A DNA stretch of 64,000 nt from Acinetobacter pittii (lineage in GTDB: Bacteria; Pseudomonadota; Gammaproteobacteria; Pseudomonadales; Moraxellaceae). Positions 28,515 through 37,918 of this stretch are shown piece after piece. The position numbers and the translations under genes were made by a program. The notes beneath the pieces were generated by a model. The model searched no databases and was not told where the DNA came from. It saw nothing but the letters and a program-made list of their open reading frames with translations. Location of the stretch: NCBI RefSeq assembly GCF_034067285.1, contig NZ_CP139286.1:3534001-3598000 (forward strand), given 5' to 3'. The stretch's first letter is position 1, and every line of letters begins with the position of its first letter.

Positions 28515-28530
28515 TGGAATGATCATTCCA
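28515..28530. promoter_or_regulatory. TetR operator upstream of the MFS gene
   Basis: TGGAATGATCATTCCA is a perfect 16-bp palindrome. It shares the GGAAYGATCRTTCC form with the site before tetR at 29191-29204, which indicates one regulator for both. Confidence 0.75.
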
Positions 28531-28545
28531 ATTTAAGTTAAATAA

Positions 28546-28582
28546 AAACCTTAACTATTCAGCTCAACAATAGTTAAGGTTT
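28546..28582. terminator. Terminator-like hairpin after tetR
   Basis: AAACCTTAACTATT and AATAGTTAAGGTTT form a perfect 14-bp stem around CAGCTCAAC, just after the tetR stop at 28592. The T-run is short on the minus strand. Confidence 0.6.
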
Positions 28583-28591
28583 AAATGAGTT

Positions 28592-29176
28592 TTATAAAAC
28601 GTTTAAAGCAATTTCGACCACATCCATTAAACATTTTTTTCTTTGTTCAAGCGGACTACCTTTCCCTAAAACACGTAAACCTTGAATAGTATTTACAAAG
28701 AAACTCGCTAATGCACATGGGTTTTGGTTAGAAGAAATTTCACCAGATTGTTGAGCCTTAATTAACAAATTCTCTAAAGCATGCTGTATTTTCTGTAAAT
28801 TACTTATAACGAATTTGGAAACATCTTCGTCATGTCCGGCCAGTTCCAAACAGGCATTTGCGATAAGGCAACCTTTATGCTCTGAATCATTCAGCTCATC
28901 TTCAACAATATTAAGAAGTAATTGCCTAATAAGTACTTTTGGAGAACCTGAACCAGACAACAACTCCACATTATTAAGTGTGGTTAAAAGCTCATAGCGT
29001 TGTAATGCTTTTTGATAAAGCCCTTGTTTACTCTGAAAGGTACTATAAAGACTACTTCTAGATAAGCCCGTACCATCAACCAAGTCTTGAACTGAAGTTG
29101 CAGCATAACCACGACGCCAAAAAACCTGCATTGCAGCATCAGCAATTTCATCAGTTTCAAATTCTTTGGTTCGCAT
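28592..29176 (-). CDS. TetR/AcrR-family repressor of the adjacent MFS pump
   Basis: 194 residues. The N-terminal HTH reads MQVFWRRGYAATSVQDLVDGTGLSRSSLYSTFQSKQGLY, followed by an all-helical ligand domain containing GCLIANACLELAG, a pattern of the YdhM/NemR-like group that often carries redox-sensitive cysteines. A matching palindrome precedes both this gene and the pump, supporting autorepression and pump control. The ligand is unknown. Confidence 0.85.
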   Translation of the reverse strand: MRTKEFETDEIADAAMQVFWRRGYAATSVQDLVDGTGLSRSSLYSTFQSKQGLYQKALQRYELLTTLNNVELLSGSGSPKVLIRQLLLNIVEDELNDSEHKGCLIANACLELAGHDEDVSKFVISNLQKIQHALENLLIKAQQSGEISSNQNPCALASFFVNTIQGLRVLGKGSPLEQRKKCLMDVVEIALNVL

Positions 29177-29190
29177 AATTAGACTTAACA

Positions 29191-29204
29191 GGAACGATCG
29201 TTCC
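29191..29204. promoter_or_regulatory. TetR operator upstream of tetR (autoregulation)
   Basis: GGAACGATCGTTCC is a perfect palindrome 14 bp before the tetR start codon. It differs from the site at 28515-28530 by a symmetric C/T and G/A exchange, as expected for two sites of one dimeric repressor. Confidence 0.75.
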
Positions 29205-29296
29205 AGTTAATTTAGGCTAGGAAGATAGAGAAGTCAAATTAAAAAATTAATCAGATGATTTAATTAGAATTTGTAGATTGATGTTATTTATAAAAA

Positions 29297-29887
29297 CTAT
29301 TTCATTAGTAACCGCTTAGCCGATTCAATAATCATTGCTCTACGCTTTTCATGAGGATTATCAATATCCTCGATCGGGGTAAACATTCTGGCAACTTGAG
29401 GCAACATAAACCAACTATTTGCAAGTGCTAATACTAAAAAAGCCAGATAGCTTGCTTCAATTTCATCAGTTATCTTTCCTTGGTCTTGTTCTTTTTTAAT
29501 CGCTTGGATTTTATAACTATAGTTTTCACGACGACTACGTTCATTTGGTACTTCTTCTGATGAATAGATCAGTCCTTCCCAAAGTAATAAACGACTTAGC
29601 TCAGGATGTGCATAATGATAGTCATAGGCACGGCCTGCGTATTCAGCAATATCTTCTTCTGCAAATGATTTAAGGGGTACAGATTGCGCAACTTTTATTA
29701 ACTCATTACTTAAAACAACGTCGAATAACTCTCTTTTTGCTCCAAAATAATTATAAATACGCTCTTTGTTAACACCTGCAATCTTTGCAATTTTATCAAC
29801 AGTGGTGCCATCTGGACCATGCAAAGCAAACTCACTAATTGCAGCTTTCAAGATTTTTTGTTTTGTTCCTTCAGTATCCCACGACAT
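29297..29887 (-). CDS. TetR-family regulator of the SDR/oxidoreductase cluster
   Basis: 196 residues with the TetR HTH ILKAAISEFALHGPDGTTVDKIAKIAGVNKERIYNYFGAKREL and a helical C-terminal domain. It is divergent from the SDR gene at 29969, with an 81-bp intergenic region carrying a palindrome at 29938-29953. It therefore probably represses the SDR / NADH-oxidoreductase / alcohol-dehydrogenase genes. It belongs to a different TetR branch than the gene at 28592. Confidence 0.82.
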   Translation of the reverse strand: MSWDTEGTKQKILKAAISEFALHGPDGTTVDKIAKIAGVNKERIYNYFGAKRELFDVVLSNELIKVAQSVPLKSFAEEDIAEYAGRAYDYHYAHPELSRLLLWEGLIYSSEEVPNERSRRENYSYKIQAIKKEQDQGKITDEIEASYLAFLVLALANSWFMLPQVARMFTPIEDIDNPHEKRRAMIIESAKRLLMK

Positions 29888-29937
29888 AATTATTTTTCAC
29901 TTGCATATATTATTAAAACATATTATAAAATATTTCC

Positions 29938-29953
29938 AACCAAATAGTTGGTT
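29938..29953. promoter_or_regulatory. Probable operator of the divergent TetR/SDR pair
   Basis: AACCAAATAGTTGGTT has perfect 6-bp arms around ATAG and lies 15 bp before the SDR start, where a repressor would block transcription. Confidence 0.5.
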
Positions 29954-29968
29954 TTTTGGAACTTTATA

Positions 29969-30670
29969 ATGAACAACAATATTATAATTTTTGGCTATGG
30001 AACAGGTATATCCAAAGCCGTAGCACATAAGTTTGGTAAAGAAGGCTATAAAATCGGGTTAGTGGCAAGAAATGCTGAAAAACTCGAAAAGGCCATTCTA
30101 GAACTTAAAACACACGGTATAGAAGCCTATGCTTTTACATGTGATTTAGCAGTTCTTGAAAATATACCAAATCTCGTAAAACGTATTAAAGACCACTTCG
30201 GAGAGATTAAAAATATTCATTGGAATGCTTTTCATGACATTGAAGGCAACATCTTAGAAACCAATCCGCTAGACCTCACCCAAAGCTTCCATATTCGTGT
30301 TTCAAGCTATATTGCTATGGTACAAGCGTGCCTACCAGATTTAGAAAAGAATCACGGTAGTATTTTATCGACAAACGGAATTTTCGCGTTCGATGCAGTA
30401 GGAATTGATTTGGTTGCCAAAGAATATTCAGCTTTAGCAATTGCTGCAGCCGCTCAATATAAAACCACCAATTTACTTGCTCATACGCTAGCAGACTCTG
30501 ATGTATATGTGAGCCAAGTTATTGTGAATGGTTTCGTTGATGGAACGCCAGGTGCACAAGATAAGACCTACACGGTACATCCAGAAACGATTGCGGAACA
30601 GTTTTGGTACTTACACCAACATAAACAAGAAACTGTCTCTCTTTGTGGTGAAGCAATTCAAGCTGCCTAA
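29969..30670 (+). CDS. Short-chain dehydrogenase/reductase-like protein
   Basis: 233 residues. The Rossmann start IIIFGYGTGISKAVAHKFGKEGYKIGLVARNAEKLEKA is clear, with an acidic DLAVLENIPNLVKRIK segment. The usual YxxxK catalytic motif appears as YSALAIAAAAQYK, so it is degenerate, and activity is uncertain. The ATG at 29969 has GGAAC upstream; the longer frame from 29948 lacks support. First gene of a small cluster under a TetR regulator. Confidence 0.72.
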   Translation: MNNNIIIFGYGTGISKAVAHKFGKEGYKIGLVARNAEKLEKAILELKTHGIEAYAFTCDLAVLENIPNLVKRIKDHFGEIKNIHWNAFHDIEGNILETNPLDLTQSFHIRVSSYIAMVQACLPDLEKNHGSILSTNGIFAFDAVGIDLVAKEYSALAIAAAAQYKTTNLLAHTLADSDVYVSQVIVNGFVDGTPGAQDKTYTVHPETIAEQFWYLHQHKQETVSLCGEAIQAA

Positions 30671-30757
30671 AATAATTCCTTATCTAGAACTATTTAATAA
30701 ATTTCAAATTATTTATTAAATAACAAACATTAAAATATTTCTAATATAGAGAAAACT

Positions 30758-31375
30758 ATGAAAGTCCTTCATATTAACTCATCAACTCGTGGTGAGAATA
30801 GTCAGTCTTTGCTTATTGCTGAACAGGTGATTACTCAGCTTAAAAGGAAGCATACTGATTTAATTATTGATGAATTCAATCTTTTTGAAGATAATCTTCC
30901 TGCGTTCGATAAAAATGCTGTAGGTGCCAAAATGGCATTATTTACAGGACAAGATTCAAACTCTAAAGAAAAAGAAGCATGGACAAAAATTAAAGAAGTT
31001 TATGATCGTTTTGCATCTGCTGATATCTATGTATTTAACGTCCCTCTTTGGAACAACAATATTCCTTACATCTTAAAACAGTTTATTGATGTGGTAACTC
31101 AGCCAGGCTGGGCGTTTGGTTTTGATCCCTCTACAGGTTATATAGGATTGTTAAATGATAAAAAAGCATATGTCGTGATTGCTAGTGGTGTGTATTACCA
31201 AGGTATTTCTAATAACTTCGGTTCTGACTTCGCAACACCTTATTTTAATGACTGGTTAAAGTTTATTGGTGTAAGTGATATTGAGAATATTCATATTTCA
31301 CCTACAGTAGTGAATACAGATTATGAGAAAACAAAGCAAGATGTGATGAGTAATATCGAGAAACTGATCGCCTAA
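30758..31375 (+). CDS. FMN-dependent NADH-azoreductase / NAD(P)H oxidoreductase
   Basis: 205 residues, flavodoxin-like fold. The N-terminal phosphate loop HINSSTRGENSQS, the central VFNVPLWNNNIPYILKQFIDVVTQPGWAFGF and the GLLNDKKAYVVIASGVYY segment are characteristic of the AzoR family. It reduces quinones and azo compounds with NADH via FMN. The neighbouring genes suggest a response to electrophiles or quinones. Confidence 0.85.
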   Translation: MKVLHINSSTRGENSQSLLIAEQVITQLKRKHTDLIIDEFNLFEDNLPAFDKNAVGAKMALFTGQDSNSKEKEAWTKIKEVYDRFASADIYVFNVPLWNNNIPYILKQFIDVVTQPGWAFGFDPSTGYIGLLNDKKAYVVIASGVYYQGISNNFGSDFATPYFNDWLKFIGVSDIENIHISPTVVNTDYEKTKQDVMSNIEKLIA

Positions 31376-31379
31376 GATT

Positions 31380-32441
31380 ATGGATAGCAAAATAAATTAT
31401 GCAGTTGCTATTTGCGAGCCAGTAGAACTTGAGCATCCAGATTCATTTATGGATGTTCAAATTCCTTACCCAGAAGCACTGCCTCACGATGTTATTGTTA
31501 AAGTTCAAGCAATTTCAATTAACCCTGCCGATACGCGTGCGCGACGTAGAAAAACTAAAGACGGCCAAACTACAATTTTAGGATGGGATGTTGCAGGAAC
31601 AATCGTTGAAATTGGTTCTAAAGTCTTTGGAAAATTCAAAATTGGAGATACAGTTTATTATGCAGGTGATATCAATCGATCTGGGGGGAATTGTGCTTAC
31701 CATGCAATTGTTTCAAGATTAATTGCCCACGTGCCTCAGAGTATTTCTATAGAAGATGCCGCTGCTCTACCATTGGTATCGTTAACTGCGTGGGAAGCAC
31801 TATTTGAAAGGCTATCAGTCCAAATTAGTAAAAACCATGTAGATCTTCTTTTAGAAGATGATGAAAGCCAACCAAAATCTTTGTTGGTGATCGGTGGTGC
31901 CGGCGGCGTGGGTTCGATGGCAATTCAACTTGCTAAACTTGTACCGCAGTTAACTGTTATCGCTACTACCTCACGGCAAGAAACGAGTGATTGGTGTAGA
32001 AAATTGGGAGCCGACCATATTATAGATCACACTCAAGACATCACTACTCAATTAGCCCCATTGGGTTACTCTGAGGTCGACTATGTCTTGATCTGTAACT
32101 CACCAGATTCATATTTTGACCAATTATCTAATACGACTCGGCCATTTGGAAAAATTTGCAGTATTGTGCCCTTTTCTCATCCACAAGATTTCAATCTATT
32201 GATGAAAAAGAGTTTATCATTTCATTAGGAATTTATGTTCACTCGATCCAGTTTCCAAACCCCAGATATGACAAAACAGTCTGAAATTTTAAGTTATATC
32301 GCAAAAATGATTGATCAAAATATTATTATTTCACCACGACTTACATCTCTACATCCTATTAATGCTAAAACCATCAAACAAGCACATCTGTTGATTGAGT
32401 CAAATAAGACGATTGGTAAAATTGTCGTAGTGAGTGAGTAG
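31380..32441 (+). pseudogene. Zinc-type alcohol dehydrogenase / quinone oxidoreductase, interrupted by an amber stop
   Basis: An MDR-superfamily protein of ~353 codons. It has the N-terminal fold (DVIVKVQAISINPADTRAR), the cofactor motif LLVIGGAGGVGSMAIQLAK, and LGADHIIDHT. After KSLSFH an in-frame TAG at 32226-32228 stops translation at residue 282. The frame continues with EFMFTRSSFQTPDMTKQ to a second stop at 32439. Relatives have Trp at this place (FHWEFMFTRS), so TGG changed to TAG. The truncated protein lacks its C-terminal helices. Read-through, or restart at the ATG at 32235, is possible but unlikely to give a working enzyme. Confidence 0.85.
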
Positions 32442-32541
32442 TAAAATTAGAAGAAGCTTAAGAAAGTATGCTTCTTCTATATTTCTAAGTAATAAGAGAA
32501 GTCCCTGCCTTATTAAGATAAGTTTAGAGTCTTTGAAAAAA

Positions 32542-32952
32542 CTATTGTTCTTCCCATACAATTGGAAATTTTTCCGATTTAGAGACATTACCAATCATTG
32601 CAGAGAAAACTGCTTGGCATTCTAAATTAATTTTTTTAACTGAACTTATATCTATAGGCTCGCAGCTTCTATTATCATTATTTGAGCAAAATTCTACAGA
32701 TACATCAATTTTGTTATTTTCAATCTTATTTATATAAGCATCTAACATTTGGTTGTGATTAGCAGTATTGTTACAAACAATTTTTTTTGATGACGACTCT
32801 CTTATTTTATCTAAAACCTTATTATCTTTAAAATTAATAGAAAAATTTAACTTTTCATTACTTTTAACTACATTATCTATTGTGAAGTTTGAAAAACTCT
32901 CACTACAACCTATTAAAAATAAGGAACTCAGTAAAAATAATTTTTTTATCAT
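32542..32952 (-). CDS. Lipoprotein, probable immunity protein of the T6SS lipase effector
   Basis: 136 residues. The N-terminus MIKKLFLLSSLFLIGCSES is a lipoprotein signal with lipobox LIGC, placing the mature protein in the periplasm on a membrane anchor. The rest is Asn/Lys/Ser-rich with several cysteines and no known domain. The start overlaps the stop of the lipase gene by 4 nt, so they are translationally coupled. By position after vgrG and a lipase it should protect the cell from that lipase in the periplasm. The base composition is very AT-rich, typical of exchanged immunity genes. Confidence 0.7.
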   Translation of the reverse strand: MIKKLFLLSSLFLIGCSESFSNFTIDNVVKSNEKLNFSINFKDNKVLDKIRESSSKKIVCNNTANHNQMLDAYINKIENNKIDVSVEFCSNNDNRSCEPIDISSVKKINLECQAVFSAMIGNVSKSEKFPIVWEEQ

Positions 32953-33761
32953 TTTATGACCTTTTTTAATTCAGAAACTAAAAGATCTGAAGCTGACATT
33001 TTATTTTCCAAAAACTTTTTTTCAAAAAACATTTCAGATGCTTCTCCATGATGATAGGTAGAAACACTATTAAAATTAGCTTTTGCCGTATCATCATCGT
33101 TCCATCTTCCACCTAAGATTGCTATATAATCATCCCTATAGTTCTTTAAAGGTTGAGAAAAGATATTAATCCATTTTTTCGCAACTGGGTCTGGCTCTAA
33201 ATAATAAATACGGGCCCTATCTGTTCCCATACCACTTTTACTAAGTCTAATGCCTACTGGATCTATTGTTATAAGAGTATGAACTGTACAGATTTTTGCT
33301 TTAGATAACTCTTCTGATAATCCTGCAACATTCCATCCTCCTAAACTATGTCCAACTAGATTTATTTGTGTATTTGGTTCCTCTTTCAAAATATTTTTTA
33401 TATCAGTGAGTAAATTTAATAATAGTTTTCCTCTATATCGTCTAACAACACTATCATTAGTGTAAGCTTCTTCATAACCATAGTACTCAAATTTAGCTTT
33501 ATTTATCTGTGAAGTAGATGCTTCTTTAAATTTCCTCATACATGATTTCATGATACCTGTAGGTCCAGCTCCAATATCATCTGGGAAATCTATATCTAAA
33601 GGGCGTCCCAGAAATTGATATTTATCAGCAGCACCACCAACAAATGCAGTAAAACTCTGTTTATACACATCTAGTACTACAGGTTGTATAGGAGGCATGA
33701 CACATGCATGACCACAGGTTTGTTTTGCAAAGCTTTGTAAAGCAATAGCAGCATCATTCAT
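32949..33761 (-). CDS. Putative T6SS phospholipase/lipase effector (Tle-like)
   Basis: 270 residues of alpha/beta-hydrolase type. The nucleophile elbow GHSLGG is at 137-142 (Ser139) in TQINLVGHSLGGWNVAGL, followed by TLITIDPVG with a candidate catalytic Asp, and YHHGEASEMFF near the C-terminus as candidate His. There is no signal peptide, as expected for a cargo carried on VgrG. It starts 2 nt after the vgrG stop and is followed by a lipoprotein gene, the standard spike-effector-immunity order. The exact Tle family was not determined. Confidence 0.78.
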   Translation of the reverse strand: MNDAAIALQSFAKQTCGHACVMPPIQPVVLDVYKQSFTAFVGGAADKYQFLGRPLDIDFPDDIGAGPTGIMKSCMRKFKEASTSQINKAKFEYYGYEEAYTNDSVVRRYRGKLLLNLLTDIKNILKEEPNTQINLVGHSLGGWNVAGLSEELSKAKICTVHTLITIDPVGIRLSKSGMGTDRARIYYLEPDPVAKKWINIFSQPLKNYRDDYIAILGGRWNDDDTAKANFNSVSTYHHGEASEMFFEKKFLENKMSASDLLVSELKKVIK

Positions 33762-33763
33762 GT

Positions 33764-36526
33764 TTAAATTTCCACATGTATTTTATATTGCTTGTTCGGC
33801 TCTTCTGTTTCTAACTTAACCAAGCCTGTTCGATCTAACTGACCACGTTCGATTTCTTTATCATTTTCGTCAAAAATAATATATCCCGTGCCAGGTTTTA
33901 GTTTATTTCCTTGTTTATCCATTACATCGAACCATAAACCATATTTTTGCTTTCCTTGTTCGGGTAGATATGGCAATGAACTATTCACACTCCCGCCTCC
34001 CATAAATAAATGCTGCCCCGCCTTTACCTCAAACTTGCCGCCTGTCGTCATAAAAATGCCCGAACCAGTAATTTTGACTTGAGAGCCGCCTGCGGTGAGC
34101 ACAATTTCTTTGGCTGCTGTCGCCTCAATTTTGTCTTCTGATGAAATAATCTGAACAGCTTGACGGGCAATTAAATCTGCTCCATCTCCTTGCGCTTGTA
34201 TCTCGACTTTGCCTTTGCCTGCATAGAGTCTCGCCCCTTCTTGAGCCGCAAAAAGGCTGATCTTGTTTTGGGCATGCGCGATTAAATTCTTTTGGGTAGA
34301 CAGATTTATGCTGTCTCCAGCAGTTTGGTTGAGCTGCCCATCTGCGCTTAGGTGAATATCTTCGTTACTGCTCAGCGCGATGCTATTTGGGCTTGCCAGC
34401 AGCATAATCGCCTCTTTAAAGGTTTTGGCTTTTGCGTTGTCTTGCTGCTCGAGTTTTTCAATAAAGGATTTTAGGTTTTCTAAATTTTCTAATGGGTCAG
34501 TTTGCTGATTTTTAGCAACTTCACTGAGTGCTTTGGCATTGCTAAGGCCTCCTTCAATTTGTTGTTTGGCCTCAGCTGCCTCTAGGTGTACACCTTGGGC
34601 TTGGTCTTGTTTATGAGTACTAAGGAGTAAGCCACTGCCAGCTCTTACTGCACCCCATTGGTCTGTTCTAAGTTCAAAACCCTCACCTCGGCCATCACTT
34701 TCCGCTTTGTCTTTTGGATGGCTTAAGTTACCGAGGTTTAATTGGCTAGCCGCATGGCTGCTTTGTAGCTGGGCACTGATTTGCCCTGTGGTGTCATCAA
34801 AACGGAGTTGGTTAAAGCCTTTACCATTGACTTCTTCTGAACGGATGCCACTGAGCTTTTTAGTGTCAGGTAATTGGCCTTTCTGGTCGAACTGCGTTGG
34901 GTGGCGTTCAGCCTCATGAATACGTCCCACCACAAACGGGCGGTCAATATTGCCATCAAAAAAGTCGATGACCACGATCTCACCCACGCGAGGCAAGAAG
35001 CGTGCGCCATAACCTGCACCTGCCCACGGAGTGAGCACATCCACCCAAGCCGAGTCGGTGTCATTGTCGTTACTACCTGCGCCACCGTCATGGCTATGGT
35101 CATCAGTTCGGGTAAACAGGAAGCGGACTTTAATGCGTCCCCACTGGTCGACATGAATGCTTTCACCTTCCAACCCCACCACTCTAGCGCGCTGTGGGTA
35201 AGCTGCTGGACGGTGCTCTAACGGGCTATATTCAGGCACAGCTTTAACATTACGTCGAACAACATTCAGCTCAGCAAAGTGGCGTTGCTCAGGATTTTGG
35301 CTGTCGAGTTGGGCTACTTTGAGCTTATCCTTTGGCAACAGACGCTCAAGTTGCTGTTGTAATTCTTTCGGTAAATTATTCTGGTTATAGTAGTGTTTGC
35401 TTAAAATTAAGAACTCTTTATCAGCACTGTCGTGTTGGTCGAGTTCTGGGTGATCATTCAGCTCAAACCAGTAACCGACCTGTGCATCACGGACGTTGCC
35501 TGAAACTGTAAATTGTTTCGAACTCAAGTGATGATAAGCATTAATATGCTGGTTAAGCTGTTCAATCTGGCTATTGCCCGAGGCGGTGGCTTGGTCTTCA
35601 CCGTTTAAGTCTTGCATCCACGCGGGGCTGACATGCCATGCATCTTCAAGGTTTAGGCTGGCATTGTCATAGTGTTCACTGTGCTTTTGTGTGCCTTGCA
35701 CGCTACCACTGCCTTCTTCTTGTTGCAGGGCATCGGCTTGCCAGCGTTGCACATGAACAGACGTCGGCTGTAAGCGGCGCTCAGCTTTAACTTGGGTAAT
35801 GGTATCGAACTGCTCTGTTGCACTGCTGCGCTGGTAGCGTAGGCTACGACGGTCAAGAGCTTGATAGTGCTGATTATCGTCAATTAAGCGTAAGACTTGT
35901 GGCTGAATGGACGCATTCGGGTCGGCGACAAAAAGCTGTGATTCATCGATTAACCAGTTAATGCCTTCGCTACGCCACAAACGGGTTAAAAAGTCATAAT
36001 CGCTTTCGTTTGACTGCATCACAAATGGACGCACATCGTAGTCTTTCGTTAAACCTGCTGTGTCGAGCGTTAAGCTTGAGGCAAATAGCGGGCTTTTGCC
36101 TTGCCATTCTTTAAATAAAATTTCGCTAATATCGCGCACGCTTTTGTTCATAAACACGCGGCTGTTACGACGTTTATGCCAAAGTGCAGTTGGGTCTTTT
36201 AAGGTGAGGTTATAAATGGTGAGTGAGCCGTCGCTTTGCCCTTGGCTCGCTTCGGTAATAATACCTGTGGTTCTAAAAAATTGACCTGTATCAGTGACCT
36301 GATCGACAGCAACCTGACAACCAATAAATTGTTTTAATGCAATATGCGCGTTCGTCGACAGACACAGTAACTCAGCAACGCTACCTTGGTTGAGCGTATG
36401 CTCGCCCTCAATGCGCTGTAAGAAAACTTGCTGGTTTAAAGACTGATTTGAGAATTGGATATGGACGGCACGATTTTGTGAAACAAGGCCTAAACGCTCC
36501 AATATACTCGACACACTCATCTGCAT
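33764..36526 (-). CDS. vgrG: Type VI secretion spike protein VgrG
   Basis: About 920 residues. An N-terminal gp27-like part includes SESDYDFLTRLWRSEGINWLIDESQL. The gp5 OB-fold region carries GEGESIHVDQWGRIKVRF-type sequence (~450), WVDVLTPWAGAGYGARFLPRVGEIVVIDF and the DGNIDRPFVVGRIH motif. A DUF2345-type beta-helix spans ~700-830, and a C-terminal extension of about 65 residues (from YGLWFDVMDKQG) resembles a transthyretin-like cargo adaptor. It forms the T6SS tip; the extension likely carries the lipase encoded next. The ATGs at 36526 and 36520 are both possible starts. No other T6SS core gene is nearby, so this is an orphan vgrG island. Confidence 0.9.
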   Translation of the reverse strand: MQMSVSSILERLGLVSQNRAVHIQFSNQSLNQQVFLQRIEGEHTLNQGSVAELLCLSTNAHIALKQFIGCQVAVDQVTDTGQFFRTTGIITEASQGQSDGSLTIYNLTLKDPTALWHKRRNSRVFMNKSVRDISEILFKEWQGKSPLFASSLTLDTAGLTKDYDVRPFVMQSNESDYDFLTRLWRSEGINWLIDESQLFVADPNASIQPQVLRLIDDNQHYQALDRRSLRYQRSSATEQFDTITQVKAERRLQPTSVHVQRWQADALQQEEGSGSVQGTQKHSEHYDNASLNLEDAWHVSPAWMQDLNGEDQATASGNSQIEQLNQHINAYHHLSSKQFTVSGNVRDAQVGYWFELNDHPELDQHDSADKEFLILSKHYYNQNNLPKELQQQLERLLPKDKLKVAQLDSQNPEQRHFAELNVVRRNVKAVPEYSPLEHRPAAYPQRARVVGLEGESIHVDQWGRIKVRFLFTRTDDHSHDGGAGSNDNDTDSAWVDVLTPWAGAGYGARFLPRVGEIVVIDFFDGNIDRPFVVGRIHEAERHPTQFDQKGQLPDTKKLSGIRSEEVNGKGFNQLRFDDTTGQISAQLQSSHAASQLNLGNLSHPKDKAESDGRGEGFELRTDQWGAVRAGSGLLLSTHKQDQAQGVHLEAAEAKQQIEGGLSNAKALSEVAKNQQTDPLENLENLKSFIEKLEQQDNAKAKTFKEAIMLLASPNSIALSSNEDIHLSADGQLNQTAGDSINLSTQKNLIAHAQNKISLFAAQEGARLYAGKGKVEIQAQGDGADLIARQAVQIISSEDKIEATAAKEIVLTAGGSQVKITGSGIFMTTGGKFEVKAGQHLFMGGGSVNSSLPYLPEQGKQKYGLWFDVMDKQGNKLKPGTGYIIFDENDKEIERGQLDRTGLVKLETEEPNKQYKIHVEI

Positions 36527-36787
36527 TTTTATTATCAATCAAACTTATATTTAGGCCGCATTTTAATTAATAAAAGACTAATCTGTCTATCTATACTCAT
36601 TTTCAAAATGTAACTAGTCTAAATATGCTGTTTTACGTTAATTTGTTATTAAATAGGTATTTAATCGGTAAAATTAGATTATTTTAAAGCACTATAAATC
36701 ACCAAGATACATTTAATATTTTTCATGCACAATCAATCAGATAGCAAGAAAAATAAATATTCAAATTAATAAAATTCAGGATGAGAT

Positions 36788-37480
36788 ATGAAAATAAAAA
36801 AGTCTGCTTTTTATATATTTACCGTGATTTTCTCATTTCACTCTTCAGCATTTGCGGAACCGAGTGTCGCCGATATTCAATATCGTGCAGAGCAAGGACA
36901 AGCTGTTGCTCAATATCATTTGGGGATGATGCTTTTAAGCGGCGAACAAGGCGTTGTTAAAAACTATCAACAAGCGTTTAAATGGCTAACTGCGGCTGAC
37001 CAAAATGGAAGTATGGGGGCAAAATATAGTTTAGGGATGATGTATTACACAGGTACGGGCGTCGAAAAAGATATCAAGCGTGCTTTTGATTATTTTACCA
37101 AGGCTGCGGCCAAAGACCATGCGAAAGCGCAATATAACTTAGGGGTGTTATATGACAGAGGGGAAGGAACTGCGCAAGACTATGGAAAGGCGTTTGAATG
37201 GTTTAGCCGTGCTGCCGAGCAAGGCTACCCACCCGCAGAATATAATTTAGCTCAGCTATATAAAAAAGGTCACGGCGTCACCCAAAGTGATGAGCAAGCG
37301 CTGAAGTGGTACACCAAAGCAGCCGAGCATGGCGAAAGTGATGCCCAGTACAACTTGGCCCAAATGTATTTAAATGGTGAAGGCACACAGAAAAACTTAG
37401 AAATGGCAAAGAAATGGTTCCAGCAAGCTGCCAATATAGGCGATGCAGATGCGAAAGAGATGCTTAAAATTTTAGATTAA
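36788..37480 (+). CDS. Secreted Sel1-repeat protein
   Basis: 230 residues. A signal peptide (MKIKKSAFYIFTVIFSFHSSAFA) is followed by about five to six Sel1-like repeats with the pattern A..G...A.Y.LG.MY..G.GV..D...A..W: for example AQYHLGMMLLSGE, AKYSLGMMYYTGTG, AQYNLGVLYDRGEG and AQYNLAQMYLNGEG. Such periplasmic repeats serve protein-protein binding. It is divergent from vgrG with a 250-bp AT-rich gap; whether it belongs to the T6SS island is unknown. Confidence 0.85.
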   Translation: MKIKKSAFYIFTVIFSFHSSAFAEPSVADIQYRAEQGQAVAQYHLGMMLLSGEQGVVKNYQQAFKWLTAADQNGSMGAKYSLGMMYYTGTGVEKDIKRAFDYFTKAAAKDHAKAQYNLGVLYDRGEGTAQDYGKAFEWFSRAAEQGYPPAEYNLAQLYKKGHGVTQSDEQALKWYTKAAEHGESDAQYNLAQMYLNGEGTQKNLEMAKKWFQQAANIGDADAKEMLKILD

Positions 37481-37689
37481 AGGTAGTTACTCATAATATT
37501 TTTATTTATAAGATGATGAATTACTATTACCAATAAAACTGCATGCACAATTATTTTATTATTTATTTTTTCTAATTAAATATAAACATTAATTCTATTA
37601 TTTTAAAGCTACATTTAGTTTTATTATTAAATCAAAAATATTTTAAATATTAAATTGACGTAATTAAAATCACCGATTATTATCTCGTT

Positions 37690-37894
37690 GCTGGCCTACA
37701 TTGCCAGACGGTTTTGACAGACCGTAAGCTCATAGCGGATTATAGTTCTACTATAATTCGTTAGACCCTTGCGTCCCCTTTCTTTGCGGTAGGACGGGAG
37801 GGGGACGCCCTGTGCGTGCTGGTTCTATGAGCTCCAGTCTGTCAACCCCCTTTCGTTCTACCACCATAATCAATTGACGGTGATCTGGTGGTAG
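37690..37894 (+). ncRNA. Candidate multi-branched structured RNA in the 37481-38151 gap
   Basis: Strong paired elements: CTGGC/GCCAG; TTGACAGAC (37714-37722) with GTCTGTCAA (37837-37845); AGCTCATAG (37727-37735) with CTATGAGCT (37825-37833); an internal hairpin ATTATAGT/ACTATAAT; and GCGTCCCC (37771-37778) with GGGGACGC (37801-37808). A separate hairpin CTACCACC/GGTGGTAG ends at 37894 and is followed by a ribosome binding site and an 11-codon frame. The GC-rich block stands out from very AT-rich flanks (37481-37680 and 37960-38150 hold nothing else). The class was not recognised. Confidence 0.45.
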
Positions 37895-37918
37895 GGCTCC
37901 ATTTTCAAGGAGTTGACC

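Noticed and set aside
29969..30670. Naming the SDR as a specific reductase.
   Set aside because: The YxxxK motif is degenerate and no pathway context fixes the substrate.
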